Shown: in pieces, positions 1 to 8,327 of the stretch
How the letters are laid out: every line of letters starts with the position of its first letter
Numbering within the stretch: position 1 is the first letter of the stretch
NCBI GenBank assembly: GCA_949878425.1
Contig: CATLAL010000016.1
Location: forward strand, 1 to 58,627
Length of the DNA: 58,627 bases
Direction of reading: 5' to 3'
From: an uncultured Oscillospiraceae bacterium
Lineage (GTDB): Bacteria > Bacillota > Clostridia > Oscillospirales > Oscillospiraceae
Translations under genes and position numbers: made by a program
Notes under the pieces: model-generated
Told to the model about the DNA's origin: nothing
Database searches by the model: none
The model's input: the letters and a program-made list of their open reading frames with translations, nothing else

Positions 1-154
1 CCTCCTCCCAACGCAGAGCCCTATCCCGGTCTGAGGCGGGTCCTTAAGCTTAAGGGGCCGCTTTTTGCCCGTGCAGAAAGCGGCCGGAATAAGCGCCTGC
101 CCCGGCGCGCCCATTGCACAGCGGGGGTTCCACACCCTTTGGGAGGTTCCACAT
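1..154. other. Non-coding start of window
   Basis: I find no convincing gene here. There is a CTTAAGCTTAAG palindrome near position 46 and an imperfect hairpin at about 55-83 (GGCCGCTTT pairing with AAAGCGGCC). The rest of the stretch up to 439 is filled by the two repeat modules listed next. It could be the downstream flank of a gene lying outside the window. Confidence 0.5.
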
Positions 155-247
155 TGTGGCTTGAACGAAGTGAAAGCCAGCGCCTTTTAGGCGCTGGCTT
201 TTCTTGCGGCCTTATTGACCGCTCGTCATGCCACCCCTCTTGGGGTG
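155..247. repeat. Double-hairpin module A, copy 1
   Basis: The module contains a perfect 11-bp hairpin (AAGCCAGCGCC, loop TTTTA, GGCGCTGGCTT) followed by a second small GCGGCC...GACCGC hairpin. A copy with about 85% identity by eye lies at 53299-53380. Both copies are followed immediately by a long inverted-repeat element. It lacks a U tract directly after the stem, so it is not a standard terminator. Confidence 0.7.
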
Positions 248-255
248 GTCTTGAC

Positions 256-422
256 TAGGGCTTGATCACATATAAGGCCAAACGCACATCTTTCCGGCAA
301 ATTTTGCCGTCTGCCGCGTTAAAAATTTTTGACGTGCGTCAGTACGCCTGCAAAGTTTTGCCGTGCATCCGGTAAAAATTTCCTCGAAATTCCGGGCATT
401 TGCCTTATGTGAACAGGCCCTA
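256..422. repeat. Hairpin-type intergenic element, copy E1 (167 bp)
   Basis: The left end TAGGGCTTGATCACATATAA and the reverse complement of the right end, TAGGGCCTGTTCACATAAGG, match with few differences, so the whole 167 bp can fold back on itself. The core (GCGTTAAAAATTTTTGACGT, then a CAGTACGC motif) aligns without gaps to the core of the copy at 30703. The right end lies 18 bp from the stop codon of the downstream minus-strand gene. No protein is encoded. Confidence 0.75.
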
Positions 423-439
423 GAATCCTGCAAACAGCG

Positions 440-3001
440 TTACCCGTGGCGCCCGCCGCCGTGGTGATCCGCTGGCTCCGGGTGGTGGTCCTGGCGTTCC
501 TGGCAGAGGTACCGCTCGTCCGCGCACTCGTAGTGGATGTGGTCCTCCGTGACATGGCAGAAGGAGACGTGGTCCGTGCCGCAGCGCTCCGCCCAGGCAT
601 TGAACCGCTCCGCTACCTCCGCTTCGCTCAGGGTCAGGAGGGTATCCAGGCTGGTATCCCGCCAAAAGCCCTGAATGGCGCTCTCCATGGCGGCGGCGCA
701 GGCGTCTCGCTCCCCCACCGTGCAGGCGGACCTGTCGGAGACGTGGTAGGTGAGGTCGTAATACAGATTGCACCAGGCGGCGGTGACGCCGTCGATCTCT
801 GCGGACAGCATGGGCAGGTTGGCGGCAAAGCCCGGGTCCTCCTCCGGCCGTCCGGTGTAGAGACTGCGGATCCGCATGGCGTTCTCGTTGCCGGAGAGGC
901 GGCAGGTGTGGGAGACGAACCGCCACTCCTCCTCCGTCAGATCCACGGCGCAGTCGTTCCAGATGACGTCGCACATGATCCGGTCATAGGCCTCGCCGTT
1001 GGCGTTGCCCCAGTCCAGCAGCCGCTGGTTGAAGTCCGCCAGGGTCATGTCCTCGTACCCCCGCGTCCGCAGGGCCAGGATGCTGTCGTAGTCTCCGCGG
1101 GTGGCGTTGGGGAACTCCCGCAGCTCCTGGCCGTCCTCCAGGAGGCCCGCCGCCCCGCTGGTCTGGACCCGGTCCTGGGTGAAGACCGCCTTCTCCTCCG
1201 CCGTGGCCTCCCGCAGGCCGGTTATCTGCCCGTCAGCGCCATAGACCACGTAGAGCTCCACCGCGTCCGCCGGATAGGCGGTAATCCCGGCGTGCTCCGT
1301 GATCCATACGCCCTCCCGCTCGTCCAGAATGCCCCGGACCTCCCTGCCGTTAAACCACATGGTCAGGCCGTTGCCGTCCAGGTCCGGGTCGTCGAACCGG
1401 TAGGTGAGGCCGAAGGGCACGTAGGGGGCCAGCTGGCGGTCCCACTGGGCGGCGGCCTCCTGGGAGGAGGCGGCGTGAAGGGCCTCATCCGGGTCAGTCC
1501 CCTCCCCACGGAAGCTGGCGATATAGTATCCCAGCTCCACCTGGAGGGCCGGCGTGCTCAGCTGCTCCACCCCGTAGGCGTCCGCCGCGTCCGCCATGGG
1601 CTGGCGGAGGGCCTCCTCCACCTGCTTGTGAATTCTGTCGTACGCCCCCACCGTCAAGGCGTTCTCGTCCAGGATGGTGAGGCTGTACTGGTAAAACGTT
1701 CCATTGGCCCCGGCGTCGAAGCTCCGGGTTTTCCACTGGTCCGCCGTCAGAGGCTCGTAGATGTTGAAGAAGTAGTCGCTGAAAGCGGCCAGGGCGTCCG
1801 CCTCCGGCCCGGCGGGCAGGGAGTAGGCCATCTCGCTGAGGGAGAAGCGCTCGATGAGCGCCATGTCGGCGTCGGTCCGCTCCCCGCGCATCCTCTCCCG
1901 GTAGTCCGCCGCGGTCATGTCCTCATAGCCGTCGATCCAGAGGGCGAAGAGCTGTTGGCTCTCCTCCTCCGTAAATTCGTCCTCGGGGAGGGCGGACAGA
2001 TACTCCCGCAGGTCCTCCGGCTCCGCTTCCGCCGCCGAGGTGGCAAAGGCCGCTCCCATGGCGCACACCAGTACGGCGGCCAGGACCAGCCCCAGCAGGG
2101 AGGTCTTTTTCATCTTCATAATGGCAAAAATCCTTTCTTCAATAGCGCTGCGGCTGAAGGCGCTGGCAAAAGGACCCAGTCCGCTCTTCTCCGCCTCCAG
2201 GGTGAGCAGGGCCCTGGCGTAGCCGCTTCGCCGCTCCAGGCCCAGCCGCCGCACCACCGCCTCGTCACAGCTGAGCTCAATATCCCGGTTGGCCAGGAGC
2301 AGCATCACCCAGACCAGGGGGTTGAACCAGTGGACGCAGGCCGCGGCGGCCAGGACCAGCTTGGTCAGCGCGTCGAAACGCCGGATGTGTACGAGCTCGT
2401 GCTCCAGCACCCAGGCCAGGGTGGTTTTATCGCTCCAATTGGTTGTTTTTGGAAAAATGATTACAGGACGTATCACGCCGTAGGTGAGAGGGGCGGACAC
2501 CCGGTCCGTCTGCCGCAGAGCGACGGTCCGCCGCAGGCGGTGGGCCTGCCGCCACGACTCCAGCTCCGGCGCTTCCACCGGCAGGGCGGTTCCTAGCTCC
2601 CGGCGGCAGCGGAGGTAGGAGATTAGGAAGTAGAGGGCGCAGAGGACCGCGCCGGCCAGCCACACCAGCGTCCACACCGGGAGCTCCCCGCCGCCTCCGG
2701 CGGAGAGAGCGGGAGCCGGGCCGGCGGAGGGGGCGGCATACATCCCGCCGGAGGCGGGCGGGGCCGTGACGCCGCCGGCCGGCGGCGTCCGCACCGGAGC
2801 GGGCAGGGCCGGCAGCTCCGGTGCAAGGGACCACACGCTCACAGGCGAGGGCAGGGAGAAGGGGAGCAGCAGCCGCGCCAGGGCCACCGCCCACAGGGCC
2901 AGGAAGGTCCCCTTGGGCAGCTGATTGAGGGTAAGGGCCCGGACCGCCGCAACGGCCAGGATCAGCAGGCCGCCGGAAAGGCTCATCTCCAGTAGACTCA
3001 T
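440..3001 (-). CDS. BlaR1-like M56 family sensor metallopeptidase
   Basis: Probable membrane sensor protease of about 853 residues that would act on the partner repressor encoded just upstream. The N-terminal third has hydrophobic segments (about residues 10-25, 35-52, 108-130, 212-238) and the M56 zinc motif HELVH at about 201-205, with a later Glu in ELSCDE as likely third ligand. A further membrane segment follows at about 300-322. The roughly 530-residue C-terminus shows no obvious penicillin-binding SxxK domain; instead a GYEDMT module occurs twice, at about 358 and 648. I chose ATG 3001 because it has a good AGGTGA site; GTG 3008-3010 is an alternative. Family is clear, while the signal sensed is unknown and need not be a beta-lactam. 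Confidence 0.85.
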   Translation of the reverse strand: MSLLEMSLSGGLLILAVAAVRALTLNQLPKGTFLALWAVALARLLLPFSLPSPVSVWSLAPELPALPAPVRTPPAGGVTAPPASGGMYAAPSAGPAPALSAGGGGELPVWTLVWLAGAVLCALYFLISYLRCRRELGTALPVEAPELESWRQAHRLRRTVALRQTDRVSAPLTYGVIRPVIIFPKTTNWSDKTTLAWVLEHELVHIRRFDALTKLVLAAAACVHWFNPLVWVMLLLANRDIELSCDEAVVRRLGLERRSGYARALLTLEAEKSGLGPFASAFSRSAIEERIFAIMKMKKTSLLGLVLAAVLVCAMGAAFATSAAEAEPEDLREYLSALPEDEFTEEESQQLFALWIDGYEDMTAADYRERMRGERTDADMALIERFSLSEMAYSLPAGPEADALAAFSDYFFNIYEPLTADQWKTRSFDAGANGTFYQYSLTILDENALTVGAYDRIHKQVEEALRQPMADAADAYGVEQLSTPALQVELGYYIASFRGEGTDPDEALHAASSQEAAAQWDRQLAPYVPFGLTYRFDDPDLDGNGLTMWFNGREVRGILDEREGVWITEHAGITAYPADAVELYVVYGADGQITGLREATAEEKAVFTQDRVQTSGAAGLLEDGQELREFPNATRGDYDSILALRTRGYEDMTLADFNQRLLDWGNANGEAYDRIMCDVIWNDCAVDLTEEEWRFVSHTCRLSGNENAMRIRSLYTGRPEEDPGFAANLPMLSAEIDGVTAAWCNLYYDLTYHVSDRSACTVGERDACAAAMESAIQGFWRDTSLDTLLTLSEAEVAERFNAWAERCGTDHVSFCHVTEDHIHYECADERYLCQERQDHHPEPADHHGGGRHG

Positions 3002-3049
3002 AGCGATCACCTCATCCGATTTTTCGTTGAAATTCCATAGCTTGGAGAA

Positions 3050-3409
3050 TCACTCCCCGTCTCCCACGATCTCCCACAGGCGGCGCAGCTGCTCCGCCGA
3101 GAGCTTCTTCCGGTCCAGCAGGGAGGCGAAGAGCTTGTCCGCGGACCCGTCGAAGAGCTTGCCCACCAGCTCGTCCGTCTCCCAGCGCTGCACCTCCTCC
3201 CGGCTCACCAGGGCCCGGCAGCGGAAGCTGGGCTCCAATCGCTCAATGGCCCCCTTTTTGATGCACCGCTTGATGAGGGTGTAGGTGGTGTTCACGTTCC
3301 ACCCCACCTCCTCCGCCAGAACCTGGGAGATGCGCTTGGCCGTCGCCTCCCCCTCCCGCCAGAGAACCCCCATTACCTTCAGTTCCGAATCAAAGAGCTT
3401 GCCGTCCAC
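3050..3409 (-). CDS. blaI: BlaI/MecI/CopY family repressor
   Basis: Winged-helix repressor of 119 residues, the usual family length. The N-terminal part (ELKVMGVLWREGEATAKRIS, then NTTYTLIKRCIKKGAIER) matches the BlaI DNA-binding domain and the C-terminal helices would dimerise. Start is GTG 3409 with a GGAGG site upstream. It lies 48 bp before the M56 protease gene on the same strand, the standard blaI-blaR order, so the protease probably inactivates this repressor by cleavage. The two dyads upstream suggest autoregulation. Confidence 0.93.
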   Translation of the reverse strand: MDGKLFDSELKVMGVLWREGEATAKRISQVLAEEVGWNVNTTYTLIKRCIKKGAIERLEPSFRCRALVSREEVQRWETDELVGKLFDGSADKLFASLLDRKKLSAEQLRRLWEIVGDGE

Positions 3410-3441
3410 AGGCGTGTGCCTCCTTTCCAGGCAGTCGTACG

Positions 3442-3493
3442 ACTACAGTAGTGCTAGCGTGGTTATACTACCACAGTAGTTTATTTCTGTCAA
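3442..3493 (-). promoter_or_regulatory. blaI promoter with two operator dyads
   Basis: On the minus strand a TTGACA (3493-3488) and TAGTAT (3470-3465) are separated by 17 bp. Two related dyads overlie or follow it: ACTACCACAGTAGT at 3467-3480, covering the spacer and the -10, and the perfect palindrome ACTACAGTAGT at 3442-3452. Their position fits a BlaI-type operator that would block RNA polymerase. The repressor assignment is inference from proximity. Confidence 0.8.
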
Positions 3494-3520
3494 GGGGGAT
3501 TTGTAAGTTTTTTGGGGAGC

Positions 3521-3582
3521 GCCTACCTGCATACCGCGGGGGTCCGGGGGCGGAGCCCCGGGGCTATCAAAAAGATAGGCAC
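3521..3582. repeat. GATAGGCAC-ended repeat, copy a
   Basis: A G+C-rich inverted stretch (GGGGGCGGAGCCCCGGGGC) ends with CTATCAAAAAGATAGGCAC. The same right end recurs at 35331-35390 and near 31043. This copy lies between the blaI promoter and the hydroxylase promoter. Confidence 0.6.
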
Positions 3583-3595
3583 TTGCGGCCTGCGG

Positions 3596-3624
3596 TTGAC
3601 GCGGAGGAACCAGTCTGGTATACT
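3596..3624 (+). promoter_or_regulatory. Sigma-A promoter of the hydroxylase operon
   Basis: TTGACG (3596-3601) and TATACT (3619-3624) are separated by exactly 17 bp, about 50 bp before the start codon. Confidence 0.75.
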
Positions 3625-3674
3625 GAAGAAAAGCGGCACAGCGGGCCGCGAATCTGCTGAAAGGGGCGTTGGGT

Positions 3675-6257
3675 ATGGCAACCTTCCTCGTAAACGGGCG
3701 CGCTGTCACCCCCGGGCGCAATCAGAAGCTGCTGCGCTTCCTCCGGGACGAGCTGCACCTCACCGGCACCAAGGACGGGTGCAGCGAGGGCGCCTGCGGC
3801 GCCTGCACGGTCCTCATCGACGGATGGCCCTGCCGGGCCTGCGTACCGGACACGGACACCCTGGCGGGCCGGTCCGTCCTCACCATCGAGGGGCTCTCCC
3901 CCTGGGAGCGGGAGGTCTATACCTTCGCCTACGCCGAGGCTGGGGCGGTCCAGTGCGGCTTCTGCATCCCGGGGATGGTGCTGTGCACCAAGGCCCTGCT
4001 GGACAAAAACCCCGACCCCACGGAGCCGGAGATCCGCTACGCCCTGCGCAACAACTACTGCCGCTGCACGGGGTACGTGAAGATCATCCGGGCGGTGCAG
4101 CTGGCCTCGGAGATCCTAAGCCGGGGGACCCTGCCGGAGCCGGGAACCCGGGACTGGACCGTGGGCTCCCGGGTCCAGCGGCTGGACGCGGCGGAGAAGG
4201 TGCTGGGAACCGGGAAGTACCCGGACGACTACTACCCGGACGGGATGCTCCTGGGCTCCGCCCTCCGGAGCAAATACCCCCGGGCCCGGGTCCGCTCCAT
4301 CGACACCTCCGCGGCCAAAGCGCTGCCCGGGGTGGCGGCGGTGCTCACCGCCGGGGACATCCCGGGGCAGAACAAGATCGGCCACCTGAAGCACGACCAG
4401 TACACCCTCATCCCCGTGGGGGGGCTGACCCACTACCTGGGGGACGCCGTGGCCCTGGTGGCGGCGGAGGACCGGGAGACCCTGGAGAAGGCGAAAAAGC
4501 TGATTCGGGTGGACTACGAGGTCCTGCCGGCGGTCCACGACCCCCGGGAGGCGGCGGAGGAGGGGGCCCCAAGGGTCTTTGACGAGGAGGCGGACAACGT
4601 CTGCGCCCACCGGCACATCAGCCGGGGGGACGCGGCGGGGGCTATCCGGCGGTCTAAGCACGTGGTGCGCCGCCAGTTTGAGACGCCGTGGACGGAGCAC
4701 GCCTTTCTGGAGCCGGAGTGCGCGGTGGCCTTTCTGGACGGCGACGGGGACGTGTTCCTCTACTCCACCGACCAGTCGGCCCACCAGACCCTCCACGAGT
4801 GCCGTCTGGTGCTGGGCACGGACAGGGTGAAGGTGCAAAACGCCCTGGTGGGCGGCGGCTTCGGCGGCAAGGAGGACATGACGGTCCAGCACCACGCGGC
4901 CCTTCTGGCCCACGCTACCGGACGGCCGGTGAAGGTGAAGCTGACCAGGGCGGAGAGCCTGCTTGTCCACCCCAAGCGCCACCGGTTCCTTATGGACTTC
5001 ACCATGGGCTGCGACGAAAACGGCGTCATCCAGGGGGTTCAGGCCAAGGTAGTGACGGATACCGGGGCCTTTGCCTCCCTGGGCGGCCCGGTGCTGGAGC
5101 GGGCCTGCACCCACGCCGCCGGTCCCTACCAGTACGAGAATTTTGAGATCGAGGGCGCCGCCTACTACACCAACAACCCGCCGGCGGGGGCCTTCCGGGG
5201 CTTCGGCGTCACCCAGACCTGCTTTGCCGCGGAGACGCTGCTGAACATGCTGGCGGAGGAGGTAGGCATCACCCCCTGGGAGATCCGCATGCGCAACGCC
5301 ATCCGCCCCGGCGGGACCCTGCCTAACGGCCAGATCGTGGATGAAGCTACGGGCCTTGTGGAGACCCTGGAGGCCATAAAGCCCTACTACGACCAGGCCC
5401 TGGCCGCTGGGAAGCCGGCGGGTCTGGCCTGCGCCATGAAGAACGCCGGCGTGGGGGTTGGCATAGCGGACACGGGCCGGGTGAAGCTGGCTGTGGAGGC
5501 GGACAAAAAGGTCCACATCTACACCGGGGCCTCCTGCATCGGCCAGGGACTTGGTACGGTGCTGGTCCAGATGGCGGTGACGTGCACGGACCTGGAACGG
5601 GAGGACTTTGTCTACGAGCGGAGCAACACCTGGATCGCGCCGGACTCCGGCACCACCTCCGGGTCCCGGCAGACCCTCATCACCGGCGAGGCCTGCTGCC
5701 GGGCCTGCGAGGCCCTTATGGCGGACCGCCGGCGGGGGCTGAGCCTGGCGGACCTGGCCGGGAGGACCTACTACGGGGAGTACCTGGCCAAGACGGACCC
5801 CCTGGGGGCGGACGTGCCCAACCCGGTGTCCCACGTGGCCTACGGCTATGCCACCCAGCTGTGCGTGCTGGACGAGAAAACCGGGCGGGTGGAGCGGCTG
5901 GTGGCGGCCCACGACGTGGGCAAGGCGGTGAACCCCCTCTCCTGCGAGGGGCAGATCGAGGGGGGCGTGGTGATGAGCATGGGCTTTGCCCTCCGGGAGC
6001 GCTACCCCCTTGACGAAAATTGCAGGCCCACGGCCAGGTTCGGCACCCTGGGGCTGTTCCGGGCCCACGAGGTGCCGGAGATCGTGGCCATTGTGGTGGA
6101 TAAGCCGGGGCTGAAGGTGGCCAGAGGGGCCATTGGCATCGGGGAGATCACATCCATCCCCACCGCGCCCGCCATCGCGGACGCCTACTACCGGTGGGAC
6201 GGCCTGCGGCGCTGCCGCCTGCCGCTGGACCGCACGCTCTACAGGGAGGAGGAGTGA
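3675..6257 (+). CDS. Fused molybdenum hydroxylase (xanthine dehydrogenase family, selenium-dependent type)
   Basis: Single-chain hydroxylase of 860 residues. The N-terminal about 150 residues carry two [2Fe-2S] motifs: C36, C41, C44 and C53, then CGFC at 94-97 and CRC at 129-131. The molybdopterin-binding part follows, with GGGFGGKEDM, GAFRGFG and the late GIGEI segment expected to carry the catalytic Glu. There is no FAD domain in this chain. This 2Fe-2S plus Mo fusion without FAD corresponds to the family known as selenium-dependent xanthine dehydrogenase, where selenium is a labile ligand and not selenocysteine. ATG 3675 has an AAGGGG site; a TTG six bases earlier is less likely. Electrons probably pass to the ferredoxin encoded next. 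Substrate (a purine or other N-heterocycle) cannot be read from sequence. Confidence 0.85.
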   Translation: MATFLVNGRAVTPGRNQKLLRFLRDELHLTGTKDGCSEGACGACTVLIDGWPCRACVPDTDTLAGRSVLTIEGLSPWEREVYTFAYAEAGAVQCGFCIPGMVLCTKALLDKNPDPTEPEIRYALRNNYCRCTGYVKIIRAVQLASEILSRGTLPEPGTRDWTVGSRVQRLDAAEKVLGTGKYPDDYYPDGMLLGSALRSKYPRARVRSIDTSAAKALPGVAAVLTAGDIPGQNKIGHLKHDQYTLIPVGGLTHYLGDAVALVAAEDRETLEKAKKLIRVDYEVLPAVHDPREAAEEGAPRVFDEEADNVCAHRHISRGDAAGAIRRSKHVVRRQFETPWTEHAFLEPECAVAFLDGDGDVFLYSTDQSAHQTLHECRLVLGTDRVKVQNALVGGGFGGKEDMTVQHHAALLAHATGRPVKVKLTRAESLLVHPKRHRFLMDFTMGCDENGVIQGVQAKVVTDTGAFASLGGPVLERACTHAAGPYQYENFEIEGAAYYTNNPPAGAFRGFGVTQTCFAAETLLNMLAEEVGITPWEIRMRNAIRPGGTLPNGQIVDEATGLVETLEAIKPYYDQALAAGKPAGLACAMKNAGVGVGIADTGRVKLAVEADKKVHIYTGASCIGQGLGTVLVQMAVTCTDLEREDFVYERSNTWIAPDSGTTSGSRQTLITGEACCRACEALMADRRRGLSLADLAGRTYYGEYLAKTDPLGADVPNPVSHVAYGYATQLCVLDEKTGRVERLVAAHDVGKAVNPLSCEGQIEGGVVMSMGFALRERYPLDENCRPTARFGTLGLFRAHEVPEIVAIVVDKPGLKVARGAIGIGEITSIPTAPAIADAYYRWDGLRRCRLPLDRTLYREEE

Positions 6258-6259
6258 CC

Positions 6260-6742
6260 ATGGCCGTGAAGAGCAGCTTCCCCCGCTGGAGCGCCCTGGT
6301 GGCCTGCGGCGGCGGGGCGTCCCGGTGCGCCTACGGCTGCACCGGCTGCGGCGCGTGCGTATCCGCCTGCAAGCTCGGGGCCATCCGGCTCCCGGAGGGC
6401 GGTCCGGCCCGGGTGGATGCGGACCGCTGCGCCGCCTGCGGTGCCTGTGTACGAGCCTGCCCCCAGGGCATTATCCGCCTCCATGACCGCGGGAACCCCA
6501 TTGCGGTCCTGTGCTCCAACCGGGAGAAGGGGGCCCTGGCCAGGGAGCGGTGCGGCCACAGCTGCATTGGCTGCGGGCTCTGCCAGCGCGCCTGCGGCGC
6601 GGGGGCCATCCAGGTCGCAGAGCACCGCGCTGTCATCGACGAGGCGCGCTGCCTGGGCTGCGGCATGTGCGCGGTGAGCTGCCCCCGCCAGGTGATCCGG
6701 GATCTGCGGGGCATCCTGACGGCGGGGTTATCGTTGAAATGA
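6260..6742 (+). CDS. Polyferredoxin with four 4Fe-4S motifs (RnfB-like)
   Basis: Small electron carrier of 160 residues with four cysteine-rich motifs: a variant CxxxCxxCxxC at about residues 15-28 (CAYGCTGCGACVSAC), CAACGACVRAC, CGHSCIGCGLCQRAC and CLGCGMCAVSC. The variant motif resembles the C-terminal half of RnfB. The start ATG overlaps closely with the hydroxylase stop (2-bp gap) and has a GGAGGAG site, so the two are co-translated. It is the likely acceptor or donor for the hydroxylase, replacing the missing flavin subunit. The partner assignment is inference. Confidence 0.85.
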   Translation: MAVKSSFPRWSALVACGGGASRCAYGCTGCGACVSACKLGAIRLPEGGPARVDADRCAACGACVRACPQGIIRLHDRGNPIAVLCSNREKGALARERCGHSCIGCGLCQRACGAGAIQVAEHRAVIDEARCLGCGMCAVSCPRQVIRDLRGILTAGLSLK

Positions 6743-6744
6743 GC

Positions 6745-6785
6745 GGTCAAAAGGAGTCTCTCAATGAGGGAGGCTCCTTTTGACC
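6745..6785. terminator. Hairpin after the hydroxylase operon
   Basis: GGTCAAAAGGAG (6745-6756) pairs perfectly with CTCCTTTTGACC (6774-6785). The T run is inside the stem and not after it. Confidence 0.6.
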
Positions 6786-6793
6786 GTCTGGGG

Positions 6794-6834
6794 AGGGCCA
6801 TGGCATTCTGCCATGGCCCTTTGGCTTCGCTTTT
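6794..6834 (+). terminator. Second hairpin, likely terminator
   Basis: AGGGCCATGGC (6794-6804) pairs perfectly with GCCATGGCCCT (6810-6820), followed by a moderately T-rich stretch. Confidence 0.6.
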
Positions 6835-6862
6835 TCGCGGGATACCGGGAGACTGCCCCCAC

Positions 6863-6892
6863 TTGACAGATTTCTCCAGTTTGGACTATGGT
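6863..6892 (+). promoter_or_regulatory. Promoter of the recombinase gene
   Basis: TTGACA (6863-6868), an 18-bp spacer and TATGGT (6887-6892), about 60 bp before the ATG. Confidence 0.6.
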
Positions 6893-6951
6893 ACGTCTTG
6901 AACGGCAGAGGTTCCCGCTTTTGCCGGAATACAAGAAAAGAGGTACCTACC

Positions 6952-8094
6952 ATGTCGCGAAAAACCATTGTTCCCAACATTGCCTACGACACCCAGCGGC
7001 GCACCTACTATGTCACCATGCGGACCCGGCCCAGGGGCGGCGGCCCCTCCCGGCGGACCGTGCGCTGCTACCCTACCCTGAAGCAGGCCATGCAGGCTCT
7101 GGACAGCTTTTACGCCGGCAGGCTTCTCTCCCAAAGAAACAGCGCCGCCGCGCTGACGGTGGGCCAGTGGCTGGCCTACTGGCTGGACCAGGTGGTCCGC
7201 CCCAGCCGCTCCGCCAGCACCCTCCACGGCTACACCATGATTGTGCGCAACCATCTGACCCCGGCGCTGGGCTCCGTCCGCCTGGCTGAGTTGACCACGG
7301 CTCAGATTCAGCAGTACCTCAACGGCAAGCAGGCGGAGGGCCTGTGCGGCAACACGGTGCGAAAGCACAGCGGCCTACTCCACAACGCCCTAGAGCAGGC
7401 CTGCCGCCAGGGCCTGCTGGAGCGCAACGCGGCGGAGTACGCGGTATCTCCCTCCTCTACCATACCGAAGCACCATTTTTACGACGCGGAGACCATGTCC
7501 AAGCTCTTTGAGGTCCTCTCGGGCACCTCCCTGGAGCCGGTTGTGAAGCTGGCCGGCTATCTGGGCCTGCGGCGCAGTGAGATCTGCGCGCTGAAGTGGT
7601 GCAACGTGGATCGGGAGGGCAAGGTGATCACCATCGCCGAGGCCCGCACGGCGGTCAACGGCCGCTCGATTAACAAGGGGACCAAAAACAGCGCCTCCGT
7701 CCGCCGCCTGGGCTACAGGGGGCTGGCGGATCTGGAGGAGCTGATGGAGCGGCTGTGGCAACTGCGGCAGGAGGAGATGCTTCGGATGGGGGACGCCTAT
7801 GGGGACCAGGGGTTTGTGATCTGCCACGACGGCGGCCAGCCCTATCAGGCGGACTACCTCAGCAACCGGCTCCAGCGGGTTCTGGCCAAGACAGAGCTGC
7901 CCTATGTGACGCTCCACGGCCTGCGCCACAGCTTCGCCAGCATCGCCCACAGCCGCAATGTCCCGCTCTTTGGCATCAGCAAGGCCCTGGGCCACAGCAG
8001 CACCAATACGACCTCCCGGATCTACATGCACCTTTTTGACGAAACCAGTCTCTCCGTCGTGCAGGAGGTGGGCAGGGCCATCAGCGAAGGCTGA
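6952..8094 (+). CDS. Tyrosine recombinase / phage-type integrase
   Basis: Site-specific recombinase of 380 residues. An N-terminal arm-binding region (about 1-65) is followed by a SAM-like core-binding domain (TVGQWLAYWLDQ, about 70-170) and a catalytic domain with the first Arg in GLRRSEI, HGLRHSFAS (HxxR), LGHSS (His) and the nucleophile Tyr in RIYMHL. ATG 6952 has an AAAGAGG site; an upstream TTG extension is less likely. No excisionase, phage or conjugation genes lie nearby and no exact att repeat was seen, so it looks like a solitary integrase, either a remnant of a lost element or a domesticated enzyme. Confidence 0.92.
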   Translation: MSRKTIVPNIAYDTQRRTYYVTMRTRPRGGGPSRRTVRCYPTLKQAMQALDSFYAGRLLSQRNSAAALTVGQWLAYWLDQVVRPSRSASTLHGYTMIVRNHLTPALGSVRLAELTTAQIQQYLNGKQAEGLCGNTVRKHSGLLHNALEQACRQGLLERNAAEYAVSPSSTIPKHHFYDAETMSKLFEVLSGTSLEPVVKLAGYLGLRRSEICALKWCNVDREGKVITIAEARTAVNGRSINKGTKNSASVRRLGYRGLADLEELMERLWQLRQEEMLRMGDAYGDQGFVICHDGGQPYQADYLSNRLQRVLAKTELPYVTLHGLRHSFASIAHSRNVPLFGISKALGHSSTNTTSRIYMHLFDETSLSVVQEVGRAISEG

Positions 8095-8100
8095 TACTTT

Positions 8101-8250
8101 AAGAACTTAGGCAGCGGCTTTGCCGTTGCCGGGCCTGTCGTTGACGCCGCAGGCGGCAATGACGGCCCTAACGAGCCTAAATCCACCGCCATTCCTGGAT
8201 TTTTGCCCGGTAACGGAAGTAAGCTTTTAATTCAAGAATCGTATGAGCCG
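8101..8250 (+). pseudogene. Conserved peptide cassette, copy A (unknown)
   Basis: In the frame directly following the recombinase stop, the DNA reads GSGFAVAGPVVDAAGGNDGP and, further on, IPGFLPGNGSKLLIQESY, without a stop codon or credible start. A diverged copy after kbl (11967-12189) encodes [19 protein letters not shown] and IPNFLPGNDGTFLIKEQY. Many differences between the copies are synonymous (for example CCC/CCT, GTC/GTT, TTG/TTA), which suggests former or present coding. DNA hairpins such as GGCAGCGGCTTTGCCGTTGCC overlap it. I do not recognise the peptide. Confidence 0.45.
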
Positions 8251-8268
8251 CCTTCCGCAAAGTTTTTC

Positions 8269-8297
8269 TTGCGTCCGCCGCCGCTCCGTGGTAAGCT
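8269..8297 (+). promoter_or_regulatory. Probable promoter of the DUF1919 gene
   Basis: TTGCGT (8269-8274), a 17-bp spacer and TAAGCT (8292-8297), 31 bp before the ATG. Confidence 0.5.
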
Positions 8298-8327
8298 TTT
8301 GGCAGAACCGACAGAGGAGGAATCGCT

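Noticed and set aside
446..2596. Long open reading frame of 716 codons on the plus strand
   Set aside because: It lies opposite the BlaR1-like gene, its translation is Val/Gly/Leu-rich without any domain, and open antisense frames are expected at this base composition.
3001..3050. GTG 3008-3010 as start of the M56 protease
   Set aside because: The AGGTGA ribosome site overlaps this GTG and is well spaced for ATG 3001, so the later start is preferred.
4116..6068. Open frame of 650 codons opposite the hydroxylase
   Set aside because: The hydroxylase motifs on the plus strand are unmistakable; the antisense translation has no domain and no ribosome site.
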